Assembly (NCBI RefSeq): GCF_000834635.1
Contig: NZ_JXQV01000004.1
Location: 186,001 to 250,000 of the forward strand
Source: Agrobacterium tumefaciens
GTDB lineage: Bacteria > Pseudomonadota > Alphaproteobacteria > Rhizobiales > Rhizobiaceae
Direction of reading: 5' to 3'
Length of the DNA stretch: 64,000 bases
This document shows positions 1-8,113 of this stretch, one piece after another. The notes beneath the pieces were generated by a model that saw only the letters and a program-made list of their open reading frames with translations, was not told where the DNA came from and ran no database searches. Each line of letters opens with the position of its first letter. Position 1 is the stretch's first letter. The translations under genes were made by a program, and so were the position numbers.

Positions 1-644
1 ATCGCGGCATTGGCGTTATTCGTCTGGTTGGCGGCGGCTGAAATGGTAGCCGACGTATCGCCACCGGCGAGGGTGATCAGCTGATCGGCTTTCAGGGTGA
101 AGCCATAGGTCTTCTGGAAAGCCGGAAGGGCTGCGGCTGAATTGACGAATTCCGACGAGGCCGCCAGCACGACCTGACCACCATCTGCAATATATTTGCC
201 GAATTCGCTCAGCGTCTTCAGATTGTTCTTCTCGGCCACATCCTTGCGGATCGCGATGCCCCAGGTGTTGTTGGCAGGCGAGGGCGTCAGCCAGACGATT
301 TTGTTGGCGTCGAAGTCCAGCGTCTTGGCTTCCTCATAGGCCTTGGCGGCATCCTTCCAGAGCGGGTCCTCGGCCTTTTCGAAAAAGAAGGCGGCGTTGC
401 CGGTATATTCTGGATAAATGTCGATCTCGCCAGCCGTAATCGCCTTGCGGACAACAGGCGTTGCGCCCAGCTGGATGCGGTCGGTGGTCTGGATGTTGTT
501 CTTGCTGAGAACTGTCATGATGATGTTGCCGAGGACGGAGCCCTCGGTATCGATCTTAGATCCGACGACGACCTGAGCCTGTGCGAGGGAAGCATAAAGT
601 GCGAGGACAAGGCCCGCGCCGGTGAGTTTCATCAAACGCTTCAT
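1..644 (-). CDS. Osmoprotectant (glycine betaine/choline) ABC transporter substrate-binding protein, C-terminus cut by window edge
   Basis: Periplasmic binding protein of the OsmF/OpuC type that would deliver betaine-like solutes to an ABC importer. About 214 codons are visible before the window ends, with no stop. The N-terminus is a classical signal peptide (MKRLMKLTGAGLVLALYA, then an AQA cleavage site) followed by VVVGSKIDTEGSVLGN. The stretch GEIDIYPEYTGNAA is typical of this family. An ATG at 650 lies directly against the GGAGA at 651-655, so the ATG at 644, about seven bases away, is the better start. Permease and ATPase genes are not in view and could lie beyond position 1. Family assignment is by recognised motifs; the exact ligand is inference. 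Confidence 0.8.
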   Translation of the reverse strand, partial: MKRLMKLTGAGLVLALYASLAQAQVVVGSKIDTEGSVLGNIIMTVLSKNNIQTTDRIQLGATPVVRKAITAGEIDIYPEYTGNAAFFFEKAEDPLWKDAAKAYEEAKTLDFDANKIVWLTPSPANNTWGIAIRKDVAEKNNLKTLSEFGKYIADGGQVVLAASSEFVNSAAALPAFQKTYGFTLKADQLITLAGGDTSATISAAANQTNNANAA

Positions 645-801
645 CCACATTCTCCATTTCAACGAGAGCTCAGGAGGGAAATTCATCCTCATGTCGATAT
701 GCAAGCGCACTTCCCCGGTCCGGCTTGAGAAACGAACGGCGCTCACAATAGTTGCATGGAATTTTAGTGAATTCAAACTTTTCAGGCTGCCATACTGAAA
801 C

Positions 802-1833
802 TTAGGCGGCGGGTTTCTTCCGCAAGACCCATGGCATTAGCACGGACAAAAACAGCAGGCGCAGAACGTGGTGAGAGCCGACATAGGCGGTATCGGCATG
901 CATCATCACGGCCATGGCGGCCATGGTTTCCAGCCCGCCCGGCGCGAAGGCAATCATGACCGCGTTGATGGGTACGCCGGTCAGGTGCGAGACCAACAGA
1001 GCGACGATTGAGGCAAGCAGAACCACGGCGACGGTAACAACGCCGCCTGCCAGAAAAGCCTTGCGCATATCCCGAAGGGAAGCGCGGGAGAAGCGTGTGC
1101 CGATCAGGCTTCCCAGAACGATGTACGTCGGCTGGCTCAGCCAGTTAGGGACACCGCCACTGGCCAGGCCGGTAATATGAATGAAGATCGACACCGCAAC
1201 GCCGCCCAGAAGCAATGCGGCAGGGAAGCGCCAGCGCATAAAGATCCATCCAACCGCCAGCGAGCCGAGAATGGTGAGGCCCAGAACAAGGGGTGGCATG
1301 GGTGAGATGAGAACAATAGGATCGATGCTGACAAGATCCAGATACTCGACCAGCAGCGGTACAGCGAGCGTCAGCGCCAGAACGCGAACGCTTTGAATGA
1401 CGCTGACGCTGGCCAGATCGCTTTTTGTTTCTGCCGTGAGGCTGATGATATAGCTGAGGTGACCGGGCGAGGCGGCCAGCATGGCCGTGTTTCGGTCATA
1501 TCCGAAGCCATGCTGCAGGATCCAGTAAGCGACATAGAGCAGGATGACCACGGTCACCAGCACGGCCAGAAAGCTGAGAGGCCATGTCTTTGCAGCGTCG
1601 ATCACGTCAGGCGTGACGCTTGTTCCCATGGAAATGCCGACCACGACGAAGGTGGCATTGCGCAGCGATTTCGGCACGGAAAGCGTCAAGCCGCCAAGTC
1701 CAGCCGCCGTCACGGCAATCGCCGGACCGCACAGAAACGGCGCCGGAAGGCCGATCGCAAATGCGACCAGTGCGCCGAGACAGCCAATGATTGCGGTGAG
1801 AAAGAAGCTTTTGAGGTCTGGGCTGATGATCAT
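802..1833 (-). CDS. AbrB-family inner-membrane protein (duplicated AbrB domain)
   Basis: A 343-residue polytopic membrane protein of the AbrB (PF05145, 'ammonia monooxygenase-like') family. It is unrelated to the DNA-binding AbrB of Bacillus. It contains about ten hydrophobic segments and the family's internal duplication: each half ends in a glycine-rich signature, AASPGHLSYI near residue 120 and FAPGGLETMAAMAV near residue 295. The length is normal. The function of the family is poorly known, with transport suspected. It is transcribed toward the osmoprotectant gene, 150 bp away, and has no clear operon partner. The symbol abrB is not used here because it would suggest a transcription factor. 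Confidence 0.8.
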   Translation of the reverse strand: MIISPDLKSFFLTAIIGCLGALVAFAIGLPAPFLCGPAIAVTAAGLGGLTLSVPKSLRNATFVVVGISMGTSVTPDVIDAAKTWPLSFLAVLVTVVILLYVAYWILQHGFGYDRNTAMLAASPGHLSYIISLTAETKSDLASVSVIQSVRVLALTLAVPLLVEYLDLVSIDPIVLISPMPPLVLGLTILGSLAVGWIFMRWRFPAALLLGGVAVSIFIHITGLASGGVPNWLSQPTYIVLGSLIGTRFSRASLRDMRKAFLAGGVVTVAVVLLASIVALLVSHLTGVPINAVMIAFAPGGLETMAAMAVMMHADTAYVGSHHVLRLLFLSVLMPWVLRKKPAA

Positions 1834-1925
1834 TTCAAATTACAGAAGCAATGCTGGAAGACTGGTTTCGCTTAGCAGTTGCGCCTGTTTTGGCACTATC
1901 GTCAACCACCATCCGCGCAAAAAGA

Positions 1926-1952
1926 AAACCCGCAAACAGTGTTTGCGGGTTT
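1926..1952 (-). terminator. Rho-independent terminator of rirA
   Basis: A perfect 12-bp stem (1926-1937 pairing with 1941-1952) with a 3-nt loop. On the minus strand it is followed by a T-rich run (TTTTCTTTTT). It lies about 20 bp past the rirA stop. Confidence 0.85.
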
Positions 1953-1973
1953 GGATGCGTCAAAGAGTGGGCT

Positions 1974-2471
1974 TCATGCCGCCGGTACGGCAGGGGCCGC
2001 AGCCTGGCCACCAACCGGGCGACGCTTCGCCATGGTTTCCTCAAGACCGAGCAGGAAGCTGATCTGTGGGCGTGCCTTGACCAGATCATCGATGGAATAC
2101 TGTGTCAGCACTTCGAAAAACGCGTTCAGTGCCTTGCGAAGCGCGGAGTTCAATCCGCAGCTGTCTACCAATGGGCATTCAACGGCGCCATCCTCAAAAC
2201 ATTCCGCCATCGCGAAGCTGTCTTCGGTGACCTTGACGACATCGAACAGGCTGATCGTGTCCGCTGGCTTGCCAAGTCTAACGCCGCCATTGCGGCCGCG
2301 CACGGTTTCCACGAGGCCTGCCTTGTTCAAAGGCTGAAGGATTTTGAACAGAAAGAGTTCTGATACGCCGTAAGCCTGGGCAATCTCGGGTATGCGGCTG
2401 AGGTTGCCCTCATTGGCAGCGCAATACATCAACATGCGGACGGCGTAATTTGTTTGTTTGGTCAAACGCAT
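1974..2471 (-). CDS. rirA: Rrf2-family iron-responsive regulator RirA
   Basis: A 165-residue Rrf2-type repressor that senses iron through a [4Fe-4S] cluster. In Rhizobium and Agrobacterium it turns down iron-uptake genes under iron sufficiency. The winged helix occupies roughly residues 1-80 and opens with MRLTKQTNYAVRMLMYCAAN, close to the RirA sequences I know. Three cysteines at 91, 99 and 105 (ECFEDGAVECPLVDSCGLN) are the cluster ligands of the family. The protein ends in an Ala/Pro-rich tail common in RirA. It is divergent from an iron-binding-protein gene and 1.3 kb from irr. An ICE-like sequence lies about 50 bp upstream, which would let Irr act on rirA. The assignment is strong from overall sequence and context. 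Confidence 0.95.
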   Translation of the reverse strand: MRLTKQTNYAVRMLMYCAANEGNLSRIPEIAQAYGVSELFLFKILQPLNKAGLVETVRGRNGGVRLGKPADTISLFDVVKVTEDSFAMAECFEDGAVECPLVDSCGLNSALRKALNAFFEVLTQYSIDDLVKARPQISFLLGLEETMAKRRPVGGQAAAPAVPAA

Positions 2472-2521
2472 GCTGATCTCCTGACACCTTCGAATGTGGA
2501 GTCATATAGTTGCTTTTTCAC

Positions 2522-2551
2522 TTTAGAACAATTCCAGAATTAAAAAATTCT
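2522..2551. promoter_or_regulatory. ICE-like (Irr) site and nested inverted repeat in the rirA / iron-transporter divergent promoter
   Basis: TTTAGAACAATTCCAGA (2522-2538) matches the iron control element TTAGAAT-N-ATTCTAA at 11 of 14 fixed positions. It overlaps a second inverted repeat, AGAATT-AAAA-AATTCT (2536-2551). The site lies between the start of rirA (2471) and the iron-binding-protein gene (2648). Irr control of rirA is known in Agrobacterium; use of this exact site is inference. Confidence 0.45.
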
Positions 2552-2647
2552 ACATCAGCCATTTCGAACTGAAGAATTGCCCCGTTGACCGTTCGTCCGA
2601 TTCATGAACAAACAACTCAACTATCTAATTTATCGGAGGCGCTGGCT

Positions 2648-3697
2648 GTGGCAAGATCGAAATTCCTGATTTGTGCAATGACATCGATGATTTCGGTTGT
2701 TGGCGGCGGAATGTCCACAGCTTTTGCGGGTGGGGAGGTCAATGTCTACTCCTACCGTCAGCCCGAACTGATCCAGCCCCTGCTCGATGCCTTCACCAAG
2801 GAAACCGGAATCGAAGCCAATGTACTGTTTCTCGATAAGGGTCTGGTGGAGCGCATTCAGGCCGAGGGCGTCAACTCGCCTGCCGATATTCTGTTGACTG
2901 TCGATATTGCCCGCCTTGTTGAGGCAAAAGAGGGCGAGGTTACGCAAGCGGTTCTCAATGACCCCATCATCGAGAAGGACATTCCGGCCAATCTGCGTGA
3001 TCCTGAAGGGGAGTGGTTCGGGCTGACCACCCGTGGCCGGGTCGTCTACGCTTCGAAGGAGCGTGTGAGCCAGAAAGACATCACCTATGAGGAGCTTGCC
3101 GATCCAAAATGGAAGGGCAAGATCTGCATACGCGATGGCCAGCATTCCTATAATATTGCGCTTTTTGCATCGATGATTGCCCATCACGGCGTGGAATACA
3201 CCCGCACATGGCTGACGGGCCTCAAAAACAATCTGGCCCGCAAGCCTGATGGCACGGACCGCAGCCAGGCAAAATCCATCTATTCGGGCGAGTGCGATAT
3301 TGCGCTTGGCAACACCTATTATGTGGGTCTGATGCTGACCAATGAGCAGGAACCCGAGGAGAAAGTCTGGGGCAATGCGGTGAGGGTGATCTTCCCGAAT
3401 GCGCAGGATAGAGGCACGCATGTCAATATTTCAGGCGTCGCCATGACCAAATATGCCCCCAACCGGGGCAATGCGTTGAAGCTCATGGAATTCCTGGCAT
3501 CCGGCGAGGCGCAGGAAATCTATGCGCGGCAGGTTTTCGAATATCCTGTGCTTCCCGGCGCGCAGCCATCTGATGTCGTGAAGAATTTCGGGCCGATCAA
3601 GCCGGACACGCTTTCGCTGACCGAAATTGCGGCTCAGCGCAAGAAAGCATCAGAGCTTGTCGATGAGGTTGGTTTCAACGACGGCCCGTCGAACTGA
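2648..3697 (+). CDS. Periplasmic ferric-iron-binding protein (FbpA/FutA/AfuA type)
   Basis: Substrate-binding protein for Fe(III) uptake, 349 residues. I chose the GTG at 2648 because GGAGG at 2635-2639 sits eight bases upstream and a clean signal peptide follows (ARSKFLICAMTSM... ending AFA, then GGEVNVYSYRQPE). The in-frame TTG at 2585 has no ribosome site. Family signatures are VYSYRQPELIQPLLDAF at the mature N-terminus, the ADILLTVDIARL segment and the iron-tyrosine region with NTYYVGLM. No permease or ATPase gene is adjacent, so it must share a transporter encoded elsewhere. Divergence from rirA suggests iron repression. Confidence 0.88.
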   Translation: MARSKFLICAMTSMISVVGGGMSTAFAGGEVNVYSYRQPELIQPLLDAFTKETGIEANVLFLDKGLVERIQAEGVNSPADILLTVDIARLVEAKEGEVTQAVLNDPIIEKDIPANLRDPEGEWFGLTTRGRVVYASKERVSQKDITYEELADPKWKGKICIRDGQHSYNIALFASMIAHHGVEYTRTWLTGLKNNLARKPDGTDRSQAKSIYSGECDIALGNTYYVGLMLTNEQEPEEKVWGNAVRVIFPNAQDRGTHVNISGVAMTKYAPNRGNALKLMEFLASGEAQEIYARQVFEYPVLPGAQPSDVVKNFGPIKPDTLSLTEIAAQRKKASELVDEVGFNDGPSN

Positions 3698-3717
3698 AAA
3701 TCCTCTGTTGGGATCAT

Positions 3718-3739
3718 CCATGCCACGCACGTGGCATGG
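3718..3739. terminator. Hairpin between convergent iron-binding-protein and irr genes
   Basis: A perfect 9-bp stem (3718-3726 with 3731-3739) and a GCAC loop in the 51-bp gap between the two stop codons. It could serve both directions. There is no clear T-tract, so it is a weak terminator call. Confidence 0.45.
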
Positions 3740-3748
3740 CAGCGGACG

Positions 3749-4168
3749 TCATCCGCGCTTGCGGCGAAGGCGAATGACCACGTCCACATGGGCGATTTCC
3801 ATGCCCTCGGGTGGCTCCGGCAGGTTGCCGATTTCCAGATTGTTGACCGGAATATCAAGAACCTCGTTTTCACCTTCGACAAAGAAGTGATGGTGATCGG
3901 AGACGTTGGTATCGAAATAGGTCTTCGCGCCTTCCATGGCCAACACGCGGATCAGGCCCGCTTCGGTAAACTGGTGCAGCGTGTTGTAAACGGTGGCAAG
4001 AGAGATCGGCACGCCGGCATTGACGGCTTCGTCGTGCAATTCCTCGACAGTCAGATGTCGGTCGCCTTTTGCAAACAGAAGATCGCCCAGCGCAACACGC
4101 TGACGCGTGGGGCGAAGGCCAAAACGGCGCAACCTGGTTCCGATATCTAATGTTGCGTCAAATGCCAT
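3749..4168 (-). CDS. irr: Fur-family iron response regulator Irr
   Basis: Irr represses or activates genes through ICE boxes when iron and haem are scarce, and it is inactivated or degraded when haem is available. This protein is 139 residues from the ATG at 4168. A longer reading to 4240 adds 24 residues lacking family similarity. The winged helix (GLRPTRQRVALGDLLF and SLATVYNTLHQF, residues 18-67) is Fur-like. The HHH motif at residues 92-94 (SDHHHFF) is the haem/metal-binding region typical of rhizobial Irr. The CxxC zinc site of true Fur is absent. It is transcribed away from fabA, the usual order in rhizobia. Targets visible here are mbfA and probably rirA. Confidence 0.93.
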   Translation of the reverse strand: MAFDATLDIGTRLRRFGLRPTRQRVALGDLLFAKGDRHLTVEELHDEAVNAGVPISLATVYNTLHQFTEAGLIRVLAMEGAKTYFDTNVSDHHHFFVEGENEVLDIPVNNLEIGNLPEPPEGMEIAHVDVVIRLRRKRG

Positions 4169-4467
4169 GCAATCCGGCCTCAAATGCGATAAATTATTCC
4201 AATCCAAGTAGCATATAACTTTTACGCGCAATGCTTTCAATAGTTTCCGCCATCACGGACGCAGCAATTGGCGGCAAACAAGGGTATTTTGCAAATTTCC
4301 TCTGGTTCGGGCCTTACGCTTCCTGTATGCGGGCGCCATGTTAAGGCAGACTTCGGCACAAAACATGAGCTGTGACGGGTGCAAGTTGCCCTTGCAGCGC
4401 TTCATTTTGCGCCTAACTTGTTCTACAGAAGTCTTTCAACACGTGAAAACGGGGAAACGGATACAAC
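4169..4467. other. Intergenic region between divergent irr and fabA
   Basis: A 299-bp region holding both promoters. I see no TGA-N9-TCA RirA (IRO) box, although RirA control of irr is known in Agrobacterium. No convincing terminator or RNA gene is visible. Confidence 0.5.
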
Positions 4468-4983
4468 ATGGCAACGAGGCAATCGAGCTACAATTACGAG
4501 GAACTTCTGTCTTGCGGACGTGGCGAACTGTTCGGCCCCGGCAATGCGCAGCTTCCTCTGCCTCCCATGCTCATGGTTCACCGCATCACGGAAATTTCTG
4601 AAACCGGCGGTGCCCACGACAAGGGCTTCATTCGCGCGGAATACGATGTTTCGGCAGATGACTGGTATTTCCCATGCCACTTTCAGGGCAACCCCATCAT
4701 GCCCGGCTGCCTTGGCCTTGATGGCATGTGGCAGCTAACCGGCTTTTTCCTGGGTTGGCTGGGTGAAGAAGGCCGCGGCATGGCGCTTTCCACTGGCGAA
4801 GTGAAGTTCAAGGGCATGGTTCGCCCTGAAACAAAGCTCCTGCAATATGGCATCGATTTCAAGCGCGTCATGCGCGGTCGCCTTGTCCTCGGCACGGCCG
4901 ATGGCTGGTTGAAGGCCGATGGCGAAACCATCTACCAAGCGTCGGACCTGCGTGTCGGCCTGTCCAAAGAAAAGACCGCCTGA
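4468..4983 (+). CDS. fabA: 3-hydroxydecanoyl-ACP dehydratase/isomerase FabA
   Basis: Dehydrates 3-hydroxydecanoyl-ACP and isomerises trans-2- to cis-3-decenoyl-ACP, the branch point to unsaturated fatty acids in type II synthesis. The protein has 171 residues, a normal length. The active-site histidine is H71 in [17 protein letters not shown] and the partner aspartate is D85 in GLDGMWQL, both canonical. It is cytoplasmic and acts as a homodimer. It is followed after 82 bp by fabB and then directly by fabI, the standard alphaproteobacterial cluster. FabA and FabB together make the anaerobic unsaturated-fatty-acid route. Confidence 0.97.
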   Translation: MATRQSSYNYEELLSCGRGELFGPGNAQLPLPPMLMVHRITEISETGGAHDKGFIRAEYDVSADDWYFPCHFQGNPIMPGCLGLDGMWQLTGFFLGWLGEEGRGMALSTGEVKFKGMVRPETKLLQYGIDFKRVMRGRLVLGTADGWLKADGETIYQASDLRVGLSKEKTA

Positions 4984-5065
4984 TCTTTGATCGTTCAGCG
5001 TCAGGTCGGCCAAGTCGGCCTGATGCGGCACACATCGCGCGGCAAACACAGAAAAGGTCAACTTC

Positions 5066-6289
5066 ATGAGAAGAGTTGTAGTCACCGGCCTCGGTATCGT
5101 TTCATCCATCGGCAATGACGCTGCAGAAGTTACGGCGTCCTTGAGAGATGCGAAGTCGGGCATTTCGTTCTCGCCGGATTTTGCCGAGCATGGCTTCAAG
5201 TGCCAGGTCTGGGGCAAGCCGTCGCTGGACCCGACCGAACTGGTTGACCGTCGCGCCATGCGCTTCCTGTCTCAGGGCGGTGCTTGGAACCATGTCGCCA
5301 TGAAGCAGGCGATTGCCGATTCCGGTCTGGAAGAAAGCGTCATCAGCGGCAATGAGCGCACCGGCATCATCATGGGTTCGGGCGGTCCATCTACCCGCAC
5401 CATCGTTGAAGCTGCCGATATTACCTTGAAGAACAACAGCCCCAAGCGCATTGGGCCCTTTGCGGTTCCAAAGGCAATGTCCTCAACGGCATCCGCGACG
5501 CTTGCCACCTGGTTCAAGATCCACGGCGTCAACTACTCCATCTCGTCAGCCTGCTCGACATCAGCGCATTGCATCGGCAACGCTGCTGAAATGATCCAGT
5601 GGGGCAAGCAGGATGTTATGTTTGCCGGTGGCCATGAAGACCTCGACTGGTCCATGTCGAACCTCTTCGATGCGATGGGTGCCATGTCATCCAAATATAA
5701 CGACACGCCATCAATCGCCTCGCGTGCCTATGACGCCAACCGTGACGGCTTCGTCATTGCTGGCGGCGCTGGCGTTCTGGTTCTGGAAGAGCTTGAGCAC
5801 GCCAAGGCGCGTGGCGCCAAGATCTATGCGGAAATCGTCGGTTACGGCGCAACGTCTGACGGTTACGACATGGTCGCACCATCGGGCGAAGGTGCTATCC
5901 GCTGCATGCGTCAGGCACTTGCCAATGTGAAGGGCGATGTCGATTACATCAACACCCACGGCACATCCACGCCTGTCGGCGACAGCAAGGAAGTCGGCGC
6001 GATCCGCGAAGTCTTCGGGTCGAAAATCCCGCATGTCCAGTCCACCAAGTCGCTGACCGGTCACTCGTTGGGTGCTGCTGGCGTTCAGGAATCCATCTAC
6101 GGCCTGTTGATGATGCAGGAACGCTTCATCGGCGAAAGCGCCCATATCGAAACGCTGGATCCTGAATTCGAAGGTGTTCCGGTCGTTCGCAAGCGCATCG
6201 ACAATGCCAAGATCGACACGGTTCTTTCCAACTCCTTTGGATTCGGCGGCACAAACGCTACGCTCGTCTTCCAGCGTTATAACGGATAA
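5066..6289 (+). CDS. fabB: 3-oxoacyl-ACP synthase I FabB
   Basis: Condensing enzyme that elongates cis-3-decenoyl-ACP and other acyl-ACPs with malonyl-ACP. It has 407 residues, as usual. The Cys-His-His triad is visible: C163 in [13 protein letters not shown]298 in [11 protein letters not shown] and H333 in TGHSLGAAG, with the GFGGTNA motif near the end. Its pairing with fabA distinguishes it from the related FabF. It stops six bases before the likely fabI ATG, so translation is probably coupled. Confidence 0.96.
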   Translation: MRRVVVTGLGIVSSIGNDAAEVTASLRDAKSGISFSPDFAEHGFKCQVWGKPSLDPTELVDRRAMRFLSQGGAWNHVAMKQAIADSGLEESVISGNERTGIIMGSGGPSTRTIVEAADITLKNNSPKRIGPFAVPKAMSSTASATLATWFKIHGVNYSISSACSTSAHCIGNAAEMIQWGKQDVMFAGGHEDLDWSMSNLFDAMGAMSSKYNDTPSIASRAYDANRDGFVIAGGAGVLVLEELEHAKARGAKIYAEIVGYGATSDGYDMVAPSGEGAIRCMRQALANVKGDVDYINTHGTSTPVGDSKEVGAIREVFGSKIPHVQSTKSLTGHSLGAAGVQESIYGLLMMQERFIGESAHIETLDPEFEGVPVVRKRIDNAKIDTVLSNSFGFGGTNATLVFQRYNG

Positions 6290-6295
6290 TTGCCC

Positions 6296-7102
6296 ATGAA
6301 CGGCATCATGCAGGGTAAGCGCGGCCTCATCATGGGCGTTGCAAACAACCATTCCATCGCCTGGGGCATCTCCAAGGCCTTGGCGGCTCAGGGCGCAGAA
6401 CTGGCCTTCACCTATCAGGGTGAAGCCTTGGGCAAGCGCGTCAAGCCGCTGGCGGCCGAAGTCGGCTCAGACTTCATCGTTCCCTGCGATGTTGAGGATA
6501 TCGCCTCGGTTGATGCCCTGTTTGAAGCGGTGCGTGAGCGTTGGGGCTCGCTAGACTTTGTGGTTCATGCCATCGGCTTTTCCGACAAGAATGAACTGAA
6601 GGGTCTTTATGCAGACACCACGCGGGAAAACTTCAGCCGCACAATGGTGATTTCCTGCTTCTCCTTCACGGAAATCGCAAAGCGCGCAGCAGCCTTGATG
6701 AGCGATGGCGGTTCCATGCTGACGCTGACCTATAATGGGTCGCAGCGCGTCATCCCGAACTACAATGTCATGGGCGTGGCAAAGGCGGCTCTGGAAGCGT
6801 CTGTGCGCTATCTGGCTGCGGATTACGGTCCAAAGGGCATCCGCGTCAACGCTATCTCTGCTGGCCCCGTGCGCACATTGGCCGGTGCCGGCATCTCTGA
6901 CGCGCGCGCCATCTTCTCCTGGAACCAGAAGAACGCGCCCCTGCGTCGCACGCCCGATATTGATGATATCGGCGGCTCGGCGCTTTATCTTCTGTCCAGC
7001 CTGTCGCGCGGCGTGACCGGCGAATGTCATTATGTCGATGGCGGTTTCAACATCACCTCGATCCCGACACTCGACGTGCTCTATAACGCCGATAGCGAAT
7101 AG
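6296..7102 (+). CDS. fabI: Enoyl-ACP reductase FabI (NADH)
   Basis: Catalyses the last step of each elongation cycle, reducing trans-2-enoyl-ACP. It has 268 residues from the ATG at 6296; a TTG at 6290 is also in frame but unlikely. It is an SDR-type Rossmann protein with NAD-binding GVANNHSIAWGI and the catalytic Y156-x6-K163 (YNVMGVAK), the same numbering as E. coli FabI. Proteins of this class are triclosan targets. It closes the fabA-fabB-fabI operon and is followed by a strong terminator. Confidence 0.95.
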   Translation: MNGIMQGKRGLIMGVANNHSIAWGISKALAAQGAELAFTYQGEALGKRVKPLAAEVGSDFIVPCDVEDIASVDALFEAVRERWGSLDFVVHAIGFSDKNELKGLYADTTRENFSRTMVISCFSFTEIAKRAAALMSDGGSMLTLTYNGSQRVIPNYNVMGVAKAALEASVRYLAADYGPKGIRVNAISAGPVRTLAGAGISDARAIFSWNQKNAPLRRTPDIDDIGGSALYLLSSLSRGVTGECHYVDGGFNITSIPTLDVLYNADSE

Positions 7103-7124
7103 ACTGAAAATCGCTTGAGAACTT

Positions 7125-7151
7125 AAAAAGCCCGGTCATGCCGGGCTTTTT
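7125..7151. terminator. Bidirectional terminator between fabI and the amidohydrolase gene
   Basis: AAAAAGCCCGG (7125-7135) pairs with CCGGGCTTTTT (7141-7151). The A-run and T-run give a usable tail on both strands, which fits the convergent neighbours. Confidence 0.9.
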
Positions 7152-7161
7152 GTATTTTGGC

Positions 7162-8028
7162 TTAGAGTGGATCGAAGCCGAAGAGTTGTTCAGGGTTGGT
7201 CACCAGCGCCTTCCGGCGCGCCTCATCGGAAGGCAGCCATGATAGGACCGTGTCCAGAAGGTCTGCGTCATTGGGATATTCTTCCGTGGTCTTGGCATTG
7301 TTGTGCGGCCAGTTGGTGCCCCAAATGATGCGATCCGGCGCATAATCTGCGATATGGCGGGCCAAGGCCGCAATATCCTCGAAGTCAGGTCCGCCGACAC
7401 GGCTGGATTCGTAGCAGCCCGCGAATTTGAACCAGCAATTGCCCTTGTCGATCAACCGCTTCAGAGCCGCAACCTGCTCGCTTTCAGGCGTCACGCCTGC
7501 AAAAAACTTGCCGTGGTGATCGAGGATCCAGTGGCTCTTGACGGCAGCAAGGCGGGGCTCGTGGTCCAGAATGTTGGAGCCATCGAACTGAATGGCCACG
7601 CACCAGCCGAGTTCCTCGGCGATGCTGTCGACCTCTTCCAGGTGGGTGAGATCAACGGCACCACCGGGCAAATCCATTATGCGCGCGCCGACGACACCGA
7701 TGCTGACCAGTTCTTCCAGCTCTTCGATCGGTGTCTCACGGGTAACGACCGCCACGCCACGCGCGACGCTGCCCATGTCCCGCAGGCATGCAATCAGATT
7801 GCCATTATCGCGTTGATGCGCATTGCCTTGGGTAATCACCACCCGCTCGATGCCGATCCATTTCATCATGCGGCGGTATTCATCCGGTCCCGGCGTGCCT
7901 TCCGGGATCGCGGGGCCACCGGCCTGTTGTGGGAAACCGCGCAGATACATATGCATCTGCGTGTCGATTGCCCCTTTCGGCATGGCGGTTCGGGGCTTCT
8001 GGCCCTCAAATGTTCTTGTGATGGTCAT
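7162..8028 (-). CDS. Amidohydrolase-2 family protein, probable D-galactarolactone isomerase-like
   Basis: A 288-residue TIM-barrel hydrolase of the amidohydrolase-2 family. Overall it resembles the Agrobacterium D-galactarolactone isomerase of galacturonate oxidation, with shared segments such as AIDTQMHMYLRGFP, TQGNAHQRDNGN, VGARIMDLPGGAV and IIWGTNWPHN. Only one histidine (H26) stands in the usual HxH metal motif, as in the galactarolactone branch. The ATG at 8028 follows GAGGAGGATTTC, a strong ribosome site; an upstream ATG at 8088 is less likely. It is probably co-transcribed with the GntR regulator gene just upstream. The substrate (a sugar lactone) is inference. Confidence 0.72.
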   Translation of the reverse strand: MTITRTFEGQKPRTAMPKGAIDTQMHMYLRGFPQQAGGPAIPEGTPGPDEYRRMMKWIGIERVVITQGNAHQRDNGNLIACLRDMGSVARGVAVVTRETPIEELEELVSIGVVGARIMDLPGGAVDLTHLEEVDSIAEELGWCVAIQFDGSNILDHEPRLAAVKSHWILDHHGKFFAGVTPESEQVAALKRLIDKGNCWFKFAGCYESSRVGGPDFEDIAALARHIADYAPDRIIWGTNWPHNNAKTTEEYPNDADLLDTVLSWLPSDEARRKALVTNPEQLFGFDPL

Positions 8029-8113
8029 GAAATCCTCCTCGGCATCGCGCACCTTGACCCCGCAACGGTGCCGGGTGTGCTCACGCACGGCCTTAGACCG
8101 GCGGTTGGAATTT

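Noticed and set aside
4169-4330. A RirA (IRO, TGA-N9-TCA) box upstream of irr
   Set aside because: No such spacing of TGA and TCA was found, although RirA control of irr would be expected.
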